Source of the DNA: Erythrobasidium yunnanense
Lineage: Eukaryota; Basidiomycota; Cystobasidiomycetes; Erythrobasidiales; Erythrobasidiaceae
Length of the DNA: 64,000 nt
Direction: 5' to 3'
Assembly: GCA_001600175.1 (NCBI GenBank)
Contig: BCJC01000005.1
Span: 1,344,471-1,408,470, forward strand
Shown here: in pieces, positions 11,316-22,408 of the stretch
Layout of the letters: every line of letters starts with the position of its first letter
Position numbering within the stretch: position 1 is the first letter of the stretch
The notes under the pieces: model-generated
What the model was told of the DNA's origin: nothing
The model's database searches: none
Seen by the model: the letters and a program-made list of their open reading frames with translations, nothing else
Program-made: the position numbers and the translations under genes

Positions 11316-13808
11316 CTATTGCAGGTTTGCCATGACTTCCTCTAGAAGCTGAGAACCGAATGAGCTAGCTACTTTCGACAGCGCCTCCATCAAAATGTCT
11401 ACTACAGGATCCTGACCACCTCCTTCCTGTCTTTCCCTAATATAGCTCTCGCACTCTTGCAGGATTTGAAGGAGCTCGCGTCTTTGATGCTTGTTCAGCG
11501 CAATCGAGCATGCGCTTCCCGATCCACGTTCATGACTTGCAGTGAGCGAAGGCGTCATGTCGGACATTGCGTTGAGAATGCGGGTCAGGCCTAAAAGCGT
11601 CTCTTGGGCGCATGCTTCCTTTATAATCTTCTCCAGACGTTCAGTCTTGCTCTTGACGAGGTTCTTTCTGCCCTCTTCAGCATTGCTCGCTGTCTGGTCC
11701 TTCCTTTCGGACTGAAGTAAAGCATGTATGGCTTTCAGGAAACCATATCTGGCTTGCCAAAGCGCCATTCTCGATATCGAGACCGCAATCTTGGTCTCGC
11801 TTAGTGGAGATAGAGTAGAAGGAGCAGGCTTTCGTACTCCCCCAAAGCTTTTCATCTTATCCAAATTACAGAGCGAAAGGATCAAACTGCCTGTAAGAGG
11901 TCGGATATCGACATTTGCGACTCTTCCTGTGTTGTCTGGTAGGGCTGCATTGTCCTTGTTCGCTGATGTAGAAGTTGAGGATACAGAGGTAGATGCTTTG
12001 CCTGCTAGAGTATAGATAGCTAGCGGGTCGACGGCTTCTTTCGGAATTGGTGCCAGCGGAGTGCGATAGGCGTATTCTGTAGCGATAGGAAAGAAGGAAA
12101 TCAGGAGTTGTAGCATCTCGCCGATCTGGTAGAGAAACACCTGTCAATCACTGCCGTGCGAGAAATAGCTCAGGCAAGGTGACTGACCTCGGATGAGACC
12201 AAGCACACCATCTCCTGCTTGGCCTGTTCGACGTCTTTTCCGATACTCCACTTCTCATCATCCACCATCTCACACATCAATCCCAGCACAGCTAAGATAA
12301 AGCAAGCCAAGCTCTTCATCCGATCCTTTAAGTGTTTCGCGAATTCCTCTGTCGCATCTGCCTTATCCTTCTTTTCCGAAGCTCCTCCATTCTTCGCTTT
12401 CTCAGCTTGTAAAGCCGCAGCAGCAGTAGCTGCTTTCCTCTTCTGAGCAGCCGTGAGCCACGTTTTATTTTCAGACATCGGACTCGGTGGCATGTATTCT
12501 TTTGTCGATACAGAGAGTTGTAGAAGACCTTCTTTTGCTGAGCGGAGGAGGAGGAGGGCTTTGTCTTTTGTAGTGTGCAGCATGGATGCCGTTCCGCGAC
12601 TCTCGTTTAAAGAGGTGTGGAGATGCTTAAGCTCGTAGAGCGTCTTCAAGCTATCAAAGGCATGTTGTGCAGTCTTGCGGTCATCTGTTGATCAAATATG
12701 CATATCAGCTACGGAGGATACGCCAAAAAAGGCTGTTGGAGGTACCTTTCAAAAGATCGGCCAGACCAACACGGCCATACCGCGTAAGGAATGCCTCTAG
12801 TAGTATGATTTCTGGCTTGACTATGATGATCTGTGCAGCTTGGGCGACAGCCTTCTTGTTTGTTGATTTCGGTTTGGCGGACGAGCCAGAAGACGAGGTC
12901 TGAGAGGACTGTTCCGGTACTTGCAGCGTAGTAGACGAAGCTACGTGAAGAAAAAGATATCACAAATGAAGAGTTAGATTGGCTCTTGCGTCACAGGTGC
13001 AGTCTGAGTGAGCTTACTTTTGGCAGTGCTTGTCTTTCCGTCACCGACCTTGGCTGACGATGCTAATGGTACCGCTATAGTCGAAGCAGCCGCACCAGAA
13101 GTAAATGAAGAAGCCGCTGAGGCATCTTTATCAGCAGTTGCAGCTCTCTTCTTGCCAGCAGCGCCCTTCTTAGCTTTCTCCTTCCCCTTCGCACTTCGCT
13201 TGGTGTTGCTATCTTCATCTTTGCCCTGCATCACGCTTGTACTAGGCTCGTTTGACACCGAGGCTTCCTTCGCAGCGCTGGTCCGTAGAGCTTCCGTTTC
13301 AGCCAGCAAGGCGTCATGAACCTTCTTCGCTTTCGTCAATTCTTAAGTACTCAAACAATCATCCAAGGAGCACAGAAGAGAGGAGAAGAGAGAAGAGCAG
13401 AAAAATCGACGTTAGCTGAATACTGGCCAAGACCTCAGAGACTCTAGCGGTTCACCTAGTTCTTTCAGCTTGACGTGTTCTTCCAGTTCTTTGATCTTGT
13501 TCTGTATTGCATCTCTTCCTTCTTCGACCGTGAAGCTCAAGCCAGCGGCATGGAGGACAAACGATCTTCTGATCCTTTTAATGGCGTCTGTCGTCAATCC
13601 ATCGTCAATTAGATTACTTTTTGAAGCTATATACTATGTAGACTAACCTTCAATCGCTTCGCCTGGCCTGAGAGAGGCGAGCACGACACGGGCCTGGTTT
13701 TGTTGACCACAAGGAAGGCGTCAACGGCACGACATTAGTGAGATACACGAAAGCACGCACAACAGCAAGGGAGCATACGAGCTGCTGCTGGGGAGAAAGA
13801 CGAGGCAT
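11316..13808 (-). CDS. Unrecognised helical protein, seven exons
   Basis: Exons on the minus strand (13808-13779, 13693-13648, 13587-13456, 13341-13018, 12940-12746, 12684-12188, 12140-11316) close in frame to give 682 residues. The N-terminus reads MPRLSPQQQLARVVLASLRP, then a charged coiled coil (KIKELEEHVKLKELEL). Residues about 95-200 are low complexity with KKGAAGKKRAATADK, which looks nuclear or nucleolar. A hydrophobic block (ILLEAFLTRYGRVGLADLL) starts a mostly helical region that continues to the C-terminus (FLYQIGEMLQLLISFFPIATEY). The even run of amphipathic helices resembles an alpha-solenoid. I do not recognise the family and give no function. The first exon is only 30 nt and rests on the ATG, a GTATGC donor and the frame, so it is the least certain part. 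Confidence 0.6.
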
Positions 13809-14301
13809 GACGGAAATGGCTCGGGAGAAGGAGAGAAAGAAGGAAGTGGTAGGAAAGAAGGTAGGAAATGAGAAGTGTATGATGAAGATCCAGAAGGAAC
13901 ATTTGATTGAAATGAGAAGCACAATTCTAAAAGTCCTAGTTTACCAGTCTGATCATCCCTTTCCGTTGGTCCGAATTGACCACTTGAAAAAGGTTCATTC
14001 AACATCCCCGATTCGGCAGTGTCCAGCAGTGCAGAATTACTTCACCGAACCCCAAAACACAGTGTAAGCTTTCCCGCGCGTGTTCTCTGCTTGCTCGCTC
14101 GCGTCGCGCCCCTTTCCAGCTGGAACCTCTGTCTCGACGAGGCTGGGGGCCTCGAGAGATGCTGTCTTTCCTTTTCGTAACACACCCTGTCAATCCTGCT
14201 CTCTGCTACTCTCCTCGTCTGTCCTTCCTACAATTCGCTAGAGTCCTGCTGAGTCGGGTGCACGGACCTCCTCTGACCAGCTTTTTGTTTCTCCTCTCCA
14301 G

Positions 14302-14712
14302 ATGGCAGACGCACACCCTGCTCCAAGTAAAACGCTCCACAACGACGACGATGCTGTGGTGCAAGCCAATGGACCAGCGGCAGAGGTCGACTTGAAGACC
14401 GCGCAGGCCGAGCGGGTGTCAGCCGCGATTGCCGGAAGTCACAAAGGAGGAGAAGCTGGAACAGACGTCCGAGCTGAGAGTCGCAATGAAGAGAAGAGAG
14501 CAGTCTTGCATGCTGAAGGAGGAGAAAACGAGGGAAACCTGACGGGTGTCGATTCGATGGACGGCGACGGCGATGTTGCTGCCATGAACGAGGAGAAGAG
14601 AAAGACGAAGAGAATATCTCGACCTGAGACTGGGGCAGGAGGAGGTAACTGGCCTGATGATCCCATGGGCATGTACGGAGAGCGACCGGCTTGGTTGAGT
14701 GAGCTTCCGTGA
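14302..14712 (+). CDS. Small acidic hypothetical protein
   Basis: This is a single open frame of 136 residues starting MADAHPAPSKTLHNDDD and ending in GMYGERPAWLSELP. It is rich in Asp, Glu, Ala and Gly with no hydrophobic segment, so it would be a soluble, mostly disordered protein. A pyrimidine-rich stretch ending in CTCCAG lies directly before the ATG and could be an intron acceptor in the 5' leader. I recognise no domain. The clean ATG and the conserved-looking C-terminal Trp/Pro motif are modest support for a real gene. Confidence 0.4.
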   Translation: MADAHPAPSKTLHNDDDAVVQANGPAAEVDLKTAQAERVSAAIAGSHKGGEAGTDVRAESRNEEKRAVLHAEGGENEGNLTGVDSMDGDGDVAAMNEEKRKTKRISRPETGAGGGNWPDDPMGMYGERPAWLSELP

Positions 14713-14975
14713 ATTCTCGATGGAGGTCCGGACCGTGCTAATGAAGAGTGGATCCAGAGGACCAGGAAAACATCAAGACCCATGCTGATTGGGTGAAAGC
14801 AGCTTTATCGGGAAGATGAGGTTTTCGAGATGACCTAGAGGGATGGATAAGAGACAGATACACCAGAAACCTTTCCCCCCGCTAAACTGCATGATAGTTG
14901 TCAGCTTCAGCTAGTGACCGGAGCTATTGACGTTGTGACAATCCCAGTACCTGCCTTCCCATGAATCGAATCGAA

Positions 14976-15746
14976 TCACCACATCCCCGCTGCTGCTCTG
15001 TTCTTGAGGGCTATTGCTCTATTCTTATCGCAGAAGCTCTTTCTCATCATTTCAATCTCTGCGTCCAGTTCTGCTTCCTGCATTTTCAGCTGTATCTGCG
15101 CCTGTGCTCTATCATTTGCCATTCTCTGTCTCTTCGTCCCTCCATTATTATTACCATTACTCTTCTCCGGCGATGATGATGATGTTGTCTCTTCCGATGA
15201 CGATAGAGTAGGTTGTTTCAGATGTCTATCCCATGCATACTCTGCCAGTTTCTTCACTTGTTCAGCTGGCAGTTTCTCCGTATCCCAAAACAGAGCTTGC
15301 ACATCTTCGTCCTTGATGTTGGAGTCAGAGGACACCCTCTCCTCCAATCCACGCACTACAGTCTTCCTATCTTCTGCACTTCTTAAGCGTAAGCTTGATG
15401 TTAAAGAGGGGAGGTAGATGTCTGCTGGTGGTTCCCCTATGACGAGGACTGATGGTTCTGGGCGAGCTGCTACTAGCTCTATGCGGTATTTACTGTCGAT
15501 CACGGGTATGCCAGTACTACCACCATTACTGCTGCTCTGTTCTTCGTCGTTGTCGCTGGAATCTCCTTCGGCGTCATCGCCTGCACCGCGTCTGCGCTTG
15601 TTCTTGTTGGTTGCAGATGGTAGTGAGGATTGTTCTCCCGTCACGAGCTGTATGTATGTCTTATCCAAGTATGCCTGCCCTCTTGATCTGAGATAAGCCT
15701 GATGGGCGACCCGGTCGAGTGAGGAGATTAAAGAGGGAGTGGACAT
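14976..15746 (-). CDS. Hypothetical protein with C-terminal coiled coil
   Basis: A single-exon frame gives 256 residues beginning MSTPSLISSLDRVAHQAYLR. The N-terminal part up to about residue 60 carries a basic patch (NKNKRRRG) followed by an acidic run (DSSDNDEEQ). The middle (KYRIELVAARPEPSVLVIGE, then IYLPSLTSSLRLRS) looks folded. The C-terminus (QIQLKMQEAELDAEIEMMRK) is a strong heptad-type helix. There is no signal peptide. I do not recognise the family. It ends about 260 bp after the neighbouring acidic protein gene, which it faces tail to tail. Confidence 0.6.
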   Translation of the reverse strand: MSTPSLISSLDRVAHQAYLRSRGQAYLDKTYIQLVTGEQSSLPSATNKNKRRRGAGDDAEGDSSDNDEEQSSSNGGSTGIPVIDSKYRIELVAARPEPSVLVIGEPPADIYLPSLTSSLRLRSAEDRKTVVRGLEERVSSDSNIKDEDVQALFWDTEKLPAEQVKKLAEYAWDRHLKQPTLSSSEETTSSSSPEKSNGNNNGGTKRQRMANDRAQAQIQLKMQEAELDAEIEMMRKSFCDKNRAIALKNRAAAGMW

Positions 15747-15990
15747 GATACTCCTCTTGACTGATGATTGTAGATTGGATGTTCAGATGATGATGATGAG
15801 TGTCTTGTTCTTCTTGTCTTGAAATCTTGAATCTTGAAAGATGGATCGATAGCCGTGAGAAGGAGTTGCCTGCCTTGGCTTATCTCTCGAGTGAAGTCGG
15901 ACTTGCATAAACTCAAAAGAACAACGACAACGAACAAGGAAGCTAGATTATTACAACATCAACAACACTGTGTACTCTGCGTAGTCCGCC

Positions 15991-18900
15991 ATGCCCTCCG
16001 ACTCGAGCTACCCTCCCACGCCTCGAGAAGGGAGCAGCACGGTCGCTTCTTCGGTGTTCTTGGACGGCGAGCGAGCATCCAGGCCACGACACAAACGCAG
16101 CAGTAGAGCATTTGCAACAGACTGTGTGACAGTAGACAACCCCGACGCAAAACATCAGGATCCATACAATTCAAGCAGCGTACCAATCTACCAGTCGGCT
16201 ACTTTTAAGGGAGTAAACAATGCAAGCGGATATGATTGTGAGTAATGCTCATATCGATGTGATAATGATGTATAACGAGTCCCCAAACAGACTCACGCTC
16301 GGGAAACCCAACCCGCACTTTCCTCCGTGAGCATAGGCGCCATCCATCGATAGACTCGACTCGCTCGCTTGTAGCGAAGAAAGAGTGGCATAACGAACAA
16401 ACATACTGATATATATTCATGATGCGACTACAGAAAACCACATCGCAAAGATCGCAGGAGCAAAACACTCTTTCGTAGTCAGCTCGGGAATGGGAGCACT
16501 CGATGTCATCTTTCGAGGCCTGAAGCCGGGCGACGAGATTATAGCTGGTCAGCAATACACCGCTTCCCTCATCTTCATGGGTCGTGAGCTGATGCGAGTG
16601 TGGTATTCCAGGCAACGACCTCTATGGCGGGTCCAACCGGCTCTTAACGTATTTAAAAACAAACGGCGGAGTAGCCGTTCATCATCTCGACACTACCCAG
16701 CCCTCTCTTCTTCTTCCTTTGCTCCAATCACCCCAATCCAAGATCCGCTATGTCCTCCTCGAGTCTCCCACCAATCCTCTTTTACAAATAGTGGATATAG
16801 AGGAGATATCGACGCTCGTGCATCGTCATGTACCAGACGCGATCGTCATTGTTGACAATACAATGATGAGTCCGTTCTTACAGCGTCCTCTAGAGTTAGG
16901 AGCGGATATCGTCTATGATTCAGCTACGAAATACCTCTCGGGACATCATGATCTCATGGCGGGCGCCATCTACTGCGACAGGGAAGATCTGGCCAAGCAA
17001 ATGGCTTTTACGATCAATTCTATCGGAAACGGTTTATCGCCATTCGATTCTTTCCTTCTTTTAAGAGGAATAAAAACTATGGCTCTAAGAATGGAGCGCC
17101 AACAAAGCACAGCATGTCTCGTAGCTTCTTACCTGCACAATTTGGGCTTCAAAGTCAACTTCCCCTCCCTCTCCAACCACCCAGGAAAAGAGGTGCATGA
17201 TAGAATCGCCAAGGGCCCAGGAGCGGTTTTGTCTTTTGAGACGGATAATATAGAAATCAGTGAGAAGATCGTAGGAGCTACGAGGCTGTGGGGTATCTCA
17301 GTATCCTTTGGAGCGGTAAACTCGTTGATCTCAATGCCGTGCCTCATGTCGTGAGTCACACTCCTTTTTCTCTTCCCTCCCACATGTGCGTACAAAGTAC
17401 TGATAGGATATGGATATGTCGATAGACACGCCTCCATCGACCCGAAAGTCCGTGCAGAGCGTAATCTTCCCGAACACTTGATTCGTCTCTGTGTAGGCAT
17501 CGAAGACCCCGACGATTTATTGGACGATCTAGAATCTGCCCTTCTACAAGCCGGCGCGATCCGGATAGTTGATGATCCCGAGGACAGAGGAGAGCAGAAA
17601 TTGGAGAGAGTTGGCTTGAACAATGGGAGAGAAAGTGGTGCTGGTCTGCAAGGTGGAAGTAGTATCGAGGAGAGCATACAGGCACTGTCGATGGTGGACC
17701 AGGCGAGGAGTGGACAGGAAGAAATTGGCGAGCGGGATTTCGTAACGTCCGCTCCTGGGAAAGTCATCCTTTTTGGAGAACATGCCGTAGTGCATGGAGT
17801 GGTGAGTCACCCTCTTCCTCCTCGATCGTCATTCATCTCCTCTGACTTCCCGTCGTCGGATCAACAGACTGCAATTGCAGGCGCCCTCGACATGCGCTGC
17901 TACTGCCACGTCTCTGCCCGCTCAGACGATAAAGTCTCCCTAGTTCTTCCAGACCTCGGTTTGGATCGTACATGGTCTCTCCGCGATCTCCCCTTCGACG
18001 CTCTCTCCAGCACAGCCGACGAGTCTTCTTCCTCCTCTACAGATGTAGAACACGACACCCTTCCAAACTCTGCTGCGTCGCCGAATCCAGCTGTATTAGC
18101 GTTGCTAGCTACGTCTGGTGCCCTCTCCGATGCGCCAGGCTCGAAATCCGCCTCGGACGCAAAAGCTGCGCTGTCGGTACAAGCGTTCTTATACCTCTTT
18201 ATGCGTCTAGCAAAGACCTCAGACGGTAGTAATAGGAAAGCGCTAGCGAGGACATTTACAGTCAGGTCTGCTCTGCCCATTGGTGCAGGATTGGGATCGT
18301 CAGCTGCGTTCTCAGTCTGTATAGCTTCCGCTCTCCTCTACCTGAATGGTCATATCGCCCTCCCTTCCTCCTCCTCTTCATCTTCCTCTTCATCTTCTTC
18401 CGTGCCCTCTCCACCAAGCTCATCAAGCGCTATCACCGAAGAAACGGCTCATCTAGTCAATTCATGGGCATTCGTAGGAGAGAAGATTCTCCATGGCAAT
18501 CCGTCAGGCGTGGACAACTCAGTAGCTTCGCTTGGAGGTGCGCTAGTCTTCCAGAAATCGAGATATGTGGGTGAACAGCCTTCAATGAGGACATTGCATG
18601 GGTGAGTACACTTTATATACACTCTTGCAAGCTGAAGCGTATACTGGTCCTAACGTGTACAGATTCCGCTCAATCCGCTTCTTGTTAACTGATACAAAGG
18701 TACCGAGAGACACAAAGACGCTCGTAGCTGGCGTAGCGCGTCGTCGAGAGCACGATCCCGACTATATCAACGGCCTTTTACACGAGATACAACAGATCAG
18801 CGACCAAGCTATCATCGCTCTAGATAGCAGCAACGTCTCCCGCTCTGACCAGCTCTCTACGCTCGAGAGACTGGTGGATAGGAACCATGGGCTGCTGAAT

Positions 18901-19375
18901 GAGCTGGGAGTAGGACATGCAGCGCTCGAAGCTATTCGAGCAAAAGCGGGACAAGAACCTTATGGATTGCATACGAAATTGACGGGTGCAGGAGGAGGCG
19001 GATGTGCAGTTACCGTCATTCCAGATGGTGCGTTCGATCAATCAGCTGCCAAATGCGATCCTTAGTATCTCAGCTGATATACTTCTTCCGATAGATTTCT
19101 CGGCAGACCTCCTTGAACGCCTCAAGAACGACTTGCACGCCGATGGCTTTGCATGCTACGAGACGGCTGTCGGTGGATCCGGCTATGGTGTGATCTCACT
19201 TGCACAGCGTACTCACACATACGCAGAAGCATCGCAAGATGATGAGCCGACTCATGTACAAGCTGAAGGAGGTAGCCAGACGGAGATTGTACCGTTCAAA
19301 GCACAGCTGGAGAGTGCAAACACGCAGGAATTGTATGCATGGGCCGAGACGTTAGGCAAATGGGCGTTTGCATGA
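15991..19375 (+). CDS. Fused cystathionine beta-lyase / mevalonate kinase
   Basis: Eight exons (15991-16237, 16291-16326, 16434-16547, 16612-17350, 17426-17801, 17868-18601, 18663-19027, 19095-19375) give one frame of 963 residues. Residues about 40-425 are a PLP-dependent Cys/Met-metabolism enzyme of the STR3 type: YSRSGNPTRTF, VSSGMGALDVIF, NDLYGGSNRLLTYL, the PLP lysine K239 in SATKYLSGHHDLMAG, and SHASIDPK. This enzyme cleaves cystathionine to homocysteine, pyruvate and ammonia. Residues about 480-960 are a complete GHMP kinase of the ERG12 type: FVTSAPGKVILFGEHAVVHG, the ATP loop PIGAGLGSSAAFSV, GEKILHGNPSGVDNS and KLTGAGGGGCAVTV. It phosphorylates mevalonate for sterol and isoprenoid synthesis. 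Both joined parts lie inside exon 5 with no stop between them. The linker of about 55 residues is polar. An internal ATG (17691, residue 468) could start a kinase-only product. Confidence 0.85.
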
Positions 19376-19604
19376 GTCGCGGGCCTACGCTGTCAGGTCT
19401 GGCTTGCGGGACTTTCGGGCAGAGCAGTCACGGACGTCGTGTGGTATAGAGCAGTCGTGTAGCTATGATCTTTCGGACTTCAATATGCATCATCATCATC
19501 TTCACGTTGCAATCACAGACTAATTCCCTCATATGAACAGAACGCGCAACCTTCTCCCTCGACTCAGACACCTGGAGTTTGCTAATGTAGAAGCTGATTA
19601 TGCC

Positions 19605-21852
19605 TTATGCAATGGCTGACTGTATACCCTCGAGCATCTTTACGATACCGAACGCACCAGGATCTGGAACCTGCTGTTTCTTCAACTCGTCCTGACCGAC
19701 ATACGCCGCTCTTCCAGCCTTCGCGACGATGTTCTTCGTCTCCTCCGTAGCTTGCGCTGCGTCTTTGACAGCAGCAGCTAGGTCTGCACCTTTCGAAGCG
19801 GAGAAAGAAGCATTGAACGCCTCGAGAGGATCCACGAGTGTTCGACTGGGCTTGCGCGCAGCTGTGTATTGGTAGAGAGAGGTCAAGGCGTGGTTGACAG
19901 CGCCGGCCCAGACGGCTGATGTCGCTTTGTCGCTCTTCTGCTCGGAAGCTGCTTTGGGAACGCCGGCTGCGAGTGCGTTGAAGAAGATGTTGAAGAGGGC
20001 ACCTGAAGTACCGTCTCCCTCCTTCTCGATCTGTGCGGAGAGGGAAATTCAGTCTATGTCCAACCTATGCGAACACGCTGAAAGGACTCACCACTTGTGC
20101 AATCGACAGGATAGCGCTAGAGACGTTCTTCTCGTCGACTCGGCCAGCCTCGAAAGCTTTGATGACACCCTCGGCCATAGCTTTCAAGCACAGACCACAG
20201 TCACCGTCTCCAGCAATGGTATCATATCTTGTAATCTCAGGCTCAGCTTCAATGACGTTCTTGCATGCTTGGGTCACTGCCTTCTTGAACAGGGCGAAGT
20301 CGGTAGCTGCTCAATGCAAGTCAGTCTAATCACTCCAAGATGAGCAGCAAGGGTGACGCACGAGCTATGACGTTACCACCGCTCTTGATTGGCTGAGGCT
20401 CGGCGGCTTGACCAGCTGGTTCAGGAACACCAGGAGGTCCATTGACCATAAACTTCCATCCTGGAGCGTAAGCTTTTGCATCTAGGAGATCCAGGACTCT
20501 CTTTGACGAGATCTTGCCTTCTCTTGGCAGTAGGAGAGTAGTAAGGGAGAATCCAGGCAGGTTAAGCGAAGTCATTACGCTTCCTACGATGATCCTCTTG
20601 ACGATTATATTTTGTTTCTCGAGATCCAGAACAGCATCATTTGCGATCGAAGATAATTCCAACTCGCTCATTCCACCAAGGTTGTTGACGAGAAGCACGA
20701 CTTCGTCTTTTCCGTCATGTTGGAAAGGAACAAATCCTCGCTCGGGATCTTTCGTGTCAGTGATGAGCTTGAGCATACGTGCGACGAGCTCTTTTGAGGA
20801 TGGAAGCTTGACTTTCTCAACACCTGCTTCATTGTGAATACCCATTCCGATCTCGACTTCGCTTTCGGAAAGATGTGCTTCAGCTTTGCCTGTTCCAGGA
20901 ATCTAGGGAGAACAACATCAGTAAACTCCCGGCGCAAACGAAAGGGTCACAGCTCACATGGCAGTGCTCGAGACCTGCTCCGATAGTACCGGTCAAGCCG
21001 GCAACGAGCTCGGCGATTTCATGGACCTCGTCAACACTAGCGCCCTCATCTGCTAGAGCACTTGCGATCTTGTAGACTAGCACGGTACCGGCCAGACCGC
21101 GTCTTCCAACGAGAGCACCCTGTTTGCGACCGACTGCGACATCGTCACCGACCTTGTCGTTCAGATATTAGCTAGTTAATGTGCAGGATGAAAGTGCGAA
21201 CTTACGATGATCATGCGGGTAGGGTGGTTTGGGTTCACGACGGAAGCTTGCTCTTTCGCAAGACCGAAGAGAAGGACATCCCCTGTGTATCGCTTGACGA
21301 CGAAGAGCGTACTAAGACGAGTATAAAGATTTAGATACAGAGTACAGCCTGCGACTTGACTCGCACTCACCCCTTGTCGTTCTTGCTGACCAGATCCACG
21401 GCTCTTCGCACTTGGCCGACGTTGGGGCTTGCAAAGACGTTTCCGCAGACTGCAGCAGTGAGGAGACCCTCTCCGACGAAACCAGCGTGTGCCTATATAT
21501 CAAACTCGGTCAGTCCGGCTATTCAAGCGCTTCCAAGCCAAAGCTTCCAAAACGTACGGGCTATATAGCAAGAGCAGATCTGTCAGTATATAGTACGATT
21601 CCCATCATGGACATGGCTCCCACCTCATGTCCTGAACCACCTCCGGAGATCAAGGCAACTGTGTTCTTTGGGACGTTCGCTCTGTAGACGACTCTGTATG
21701 CCTCGTCGACCTTGATGTTGGAGTTCAGTCGCGCCAATCCAGCCAGCGACTCGTTTACACTGCGTTGCATGGTCAGCTTCCTTGCTCCGTCGGCTAGAAG
21801 GATGCACCACTCACAGCGCTCTTGGCTCGTTTACTACGTGTTTATGGGACAT
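19605..21852 (-). CDS. DAK: Dihydroxyacetone kinase (ATP-dependent, DhaK-DhaL)
   Basis: Nine exons (21852-21815, 21759-21624, 21560-21558, 21492-21371, 21311-21206, 21152-20958, 20902-20362, 20306-20092, 20030-19605) give 593 residues, the usual length for fungal Dak1/Dak2. It phosphorylates dihydroxyacetone (and glyceraldehyde) to feed the lower part of glycolysis and to detoxify dihydroxyacetone; the enzyme is cytosolic. The DhaK domain shows MSHKHVVNEP, ISGGGSGHEPAHAGFVGEG, VKRYTGDVLLFG and the substrate-binding histidine in LEHCHIPG. The DhaL domain shows IAGDGDCGLCLKAMAEG, the Mg-ATP binding loop, and GTSGALFNIFF. The proline of GHEPAHAG comes from a separate 3-nt exon. The gene starts 556 bp from the divergent flavocytochrome b2 start codon. 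Confidence 0.95.
21558..21560 (-). other. 3-nt microexon (one proline codon) of dihydroxyacetone kinase
   Basis: On the minus strand the frame stops being conserved exactly after GGGSGHE at 21624 and resumes with AHAGFVGEG at 21492. Between them lie a 63-nt intron (21561-21623, GTGGGA...TATATAG), the bases CCC, and a 65-nt intron (21493-21557, GTACGT...TATATAG). The CCC restores the proline that the family has at this position. Skipping it would join both flanks in frame and lose only that residue. Confidence 0.75.
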
Positions 21853-22408
21853 TGTAAGTTAGGTTAGGATGTAGGATTGGAGAGTGTTGAAGAAGCAGAA
21901 GAGAAACAAGGAAGTGCTTGAGTCCCGCTTCCCTGTGCAGTAAAGTGAGATTTACCCGGGTGCGGTTAGCGAACCGAGTGCGGGGCCTCCAACGAGGGTT
22001 TAAGCGGAGAAAGTCGAAGAAGCTGCAGACTCGCGGGTTTGCACTTCTCACATGCCCTATCTACATTCTCGCAGAGCGCACGATTAATTAGGGTACAAGA
22101 CAACAATAATGCTCTAGACGTATGAGTGCACTTTCAAAAGCCGTCGGAACTTCGGTAATCAGATCGTCCCAGGCATACCAAAGCATCTTATTGTCCATGA
22201 TGAGCGCAGGCTGCAACGTACAACTCTGAAGTCTCGAGAACTTGACAGCTGTTCCTTGCCCTGCTTATGTCAGATATAACGGCGGCCGGCGGCAAGCTGC
22301 GGTCTCTTACAGCAAGCCGGTCTGAAAGAGACCGCAAGAAGCCGTATACGTGTCGAATTGACAAGCAGATCATAGGCAGGCTTTCCGCCTTACAACACGA
22401 TAGCATCC
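21853..22408. promoter_or_regulatory. Divergent intergenic region of kinase and lactate dehydrogenase
   Basis: The 556 bp separate the start codons of dihydroxyacetone kinase (minus) and flavocytochrome b2 (plus), so it must contain both promoters. I see no gene and no regulatory motif that I would name with confidence. Confidence 0.5.

Noticed and set aside
17356-17690. Treating the lyase and the kinase as two genes with an unseen gap
   Set aside because: The exon that ends the lyase runs without a stop into the kinase, and phases of all flanking introns agree with one frame.
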